Source of the DNA: Hydrogenophaga sp.
Lineage (GTDB): Bacteria > Pseudomonadota > Gammaproteobacteria > Burkholderiales > Burkholderiaceae_C
Direction: 5' to 3'
Assembly (NCBI RefSeq): GCF_019635465.1
Contig: NZ_JAHBZK010000007.1
Span: forward strand, 151,917 to 215,916
DNA length: 64,000 nt
A model generated the notes under the pieces. That model was not told the origin of the DNA. It made no database searches and saw nothing but the letters and a program-made list of their open reading frames with translations. Both the position numbers and the translations under genes were made by a program. Positions 63,459-64,000 of this stretch are shown one piece after another; positions within the stretch are counted from its first letter, which is position 1; each line of letters begins with the position of its first letter.

Positions 63459-64000
63459 GCGTCGGCCTTTACCATCACGTGGCGTGTGGGCACCTGCTCA
63501 CGCGAGACCAGGGCCGACAAAGTGCCCAGCGTCGGCCGCAGGCTGGTGCGAATGCCGCCGCCACCAGCCGGGCCGCAGGTATAGAGCGCCGTCACCTCGC
63601 GCAGCAAACGCTCGGCCTGCGACTTGTCGGCGTGGCGCATGGCAAGACGCAAGCGCACATCTTCGGCCCGCGCTGCCGTGAGGCCGGCCAGCCAGCGCCC
63701 CTGGTCGTCGCCCCAGACGCTGGCCACGCCGATAAGGTCGGCCCGCAGCGGCACCGTCGCACCGAGGCGCTCTCGCACGATGTCGGCGGCAAGCCGTGCG
63801 CGGGCAGTCGCACGCGCGCCCGCGTAGGACACCTCGCCTTCGGCCAGCCAGCCGCTGGCGTGGCACACATTGACCTTGAGCGTTGCCGGTCTCGGGTGGC
63901 CACGCACCCCGCTCACGCGCACGCGATCGGCGCTCAGCGTTTCGACGTCGACCTCGCCGATGTCGGCAACCACATCCGGCGTGAGGTACGCGCGCGGATC
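63455..64000 (-). CDS. AtuA-like (DUF1446) protein, 3' part only
   Basis: The gene continues past the right edge of the window; the last 181 residues are present. The sequence DPRAYLTPDVVADIGEVDVE and later VRVSGVRGHPRPATLKVNVC match AtuA-type acyclic terpene utilisation proteins. The substrate of the system, which in Pseudomonas is citronellol-type terpenes, cannot be fixed here; propionate- or terpene-like acids are options. Paired with the small protein downstream and probably with the Bug-family binding protein. Confidence 0.83.
   Translation of the reverse strand, partial: DPRAYLTPDVVADIGEVDVETLSADRVRVSGVRGHPRPATLKVNVCHASGWLAEGEVSYAGARATARARLAADIVRERLGATVPLRADLIGVASVWGDDQGRWLAGLTAARAEDVRLRLAMRHADKSQAERLLREVTALYTCGPAGGGGIRTSLRPTLGTLSALVSREQVPTRHVMVKADA

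Overview
The window is high-GC and densely coded, with no insertion sequence, phage, CRISPR array, rRNA or recognisable tRNA. The gene content points to the Burkholderiales, most likely Comamonadaceae. The supporting signs are a rhamnosylation-type EF-P (Arg32) next to its transferase EarP, a phasin, a Bug-family tricarboxylate-type binding protein, a lysine/alanine-rich extension on the primary sigma factor, and an intergenic hairpin repeat of a kind I associate with this family. The genus cannot be fixed from the sequence alone.

1-8.5 kb is mostly housekeeping: the 5' end of a D-malate/tartrate dehydrogenase gene with a divergent LysR regulator; an EamA exporter, pgsA and uvrC on the minus strand; earP and efp on the plus strand; then an AEC permease and a LOG-family hydrolase. 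8.6-15.2 kb is a complete tripartite RND drug-efflux operon (adaptor, pump, outer-membrane factor) divergent from its TetR repressor, with a perfect 18-bp palindromic operator between them. 15.1-21.0 kb is a six-gene Mrp-type cation/proton antiporter operon (fused A+B, C, D, E, F, G). 21.1-28.8 kb is a run of minus-strand genes: MFS transporter, rmuC, 2-hydroxyacid dehydrogenase, NhaD-like antiporter, FKBP isomerase, nitroreductase, thioesterase and a histone-deacetylase-like hydrolase. A phasin gene at 29 kb has a clear sigma-70 promoter flanked by two copies of a 16-bp inverted repeat, an arrangement like PhaR control.

29.9-47.2 kb is the most striking region: an aryl-polyene (xanthomonadin-like) biosynthetic cluster of 20 genes in two convergent units. 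The plus unit has a flavin-dependent halogenase-like protein, an FkbO/Hyg5-type chorismatase, an acyltransferase and a glycosyltransferase. The minus unit has 16 tightly packed genes: two acyl carrier proteins, two ketosynthases plus a ketosynthase-like partner without the catalytic cysteine, two dehydratases, a ketoreductase, an AMP-ligase, a methyltransferase, an MMPL exporter, a LolA-like carrier, an LpxL-like acyltransferase, a COG4648-type membrane protein, and two less expected enzymes (a polysaccharide-deacetylase-fold protein and an alpha/beta hydrolase). The inferred logic is: the chorismatase makes a hydroxybenzoate starter, the ligase loads it on an ACP, the ketosynthase/reductase/dehydratase set builds the polyene, methylation and possibly halogenation decorate the aryl head, and the acyltransferases, LolA and MMPL place the product in the outer membrane.

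47.4-56.9 kb is mixed: a PAP2 phosphatase, a patatin lipoprotein and a ferric-iron binding protein sharing a Fur-box-like site, a PPK2 polyphosphate kinase with a good Pho box, a divergent unrecognised protein with internal repeats and its own weaker Pho-box-like site, a short-chain dehydrogenase behind a palindromic operator, a lone GspE/PilB-type ATPase and a gamma-glutamyltransferase lipoprotein. 56.9-61.6 kb is dnaG-rpoD. The window ends with a PCC/DUF296 protein, a Bug-family binding protein and a split AtuA-type pair whose larger gene runs off the edge.

In the densest region, sixteen consecutive minus-strand genes (47,177 down to 33,751) have no gap above 39 nt and eleven overlapping junctions, so translational coupling probably matters there.
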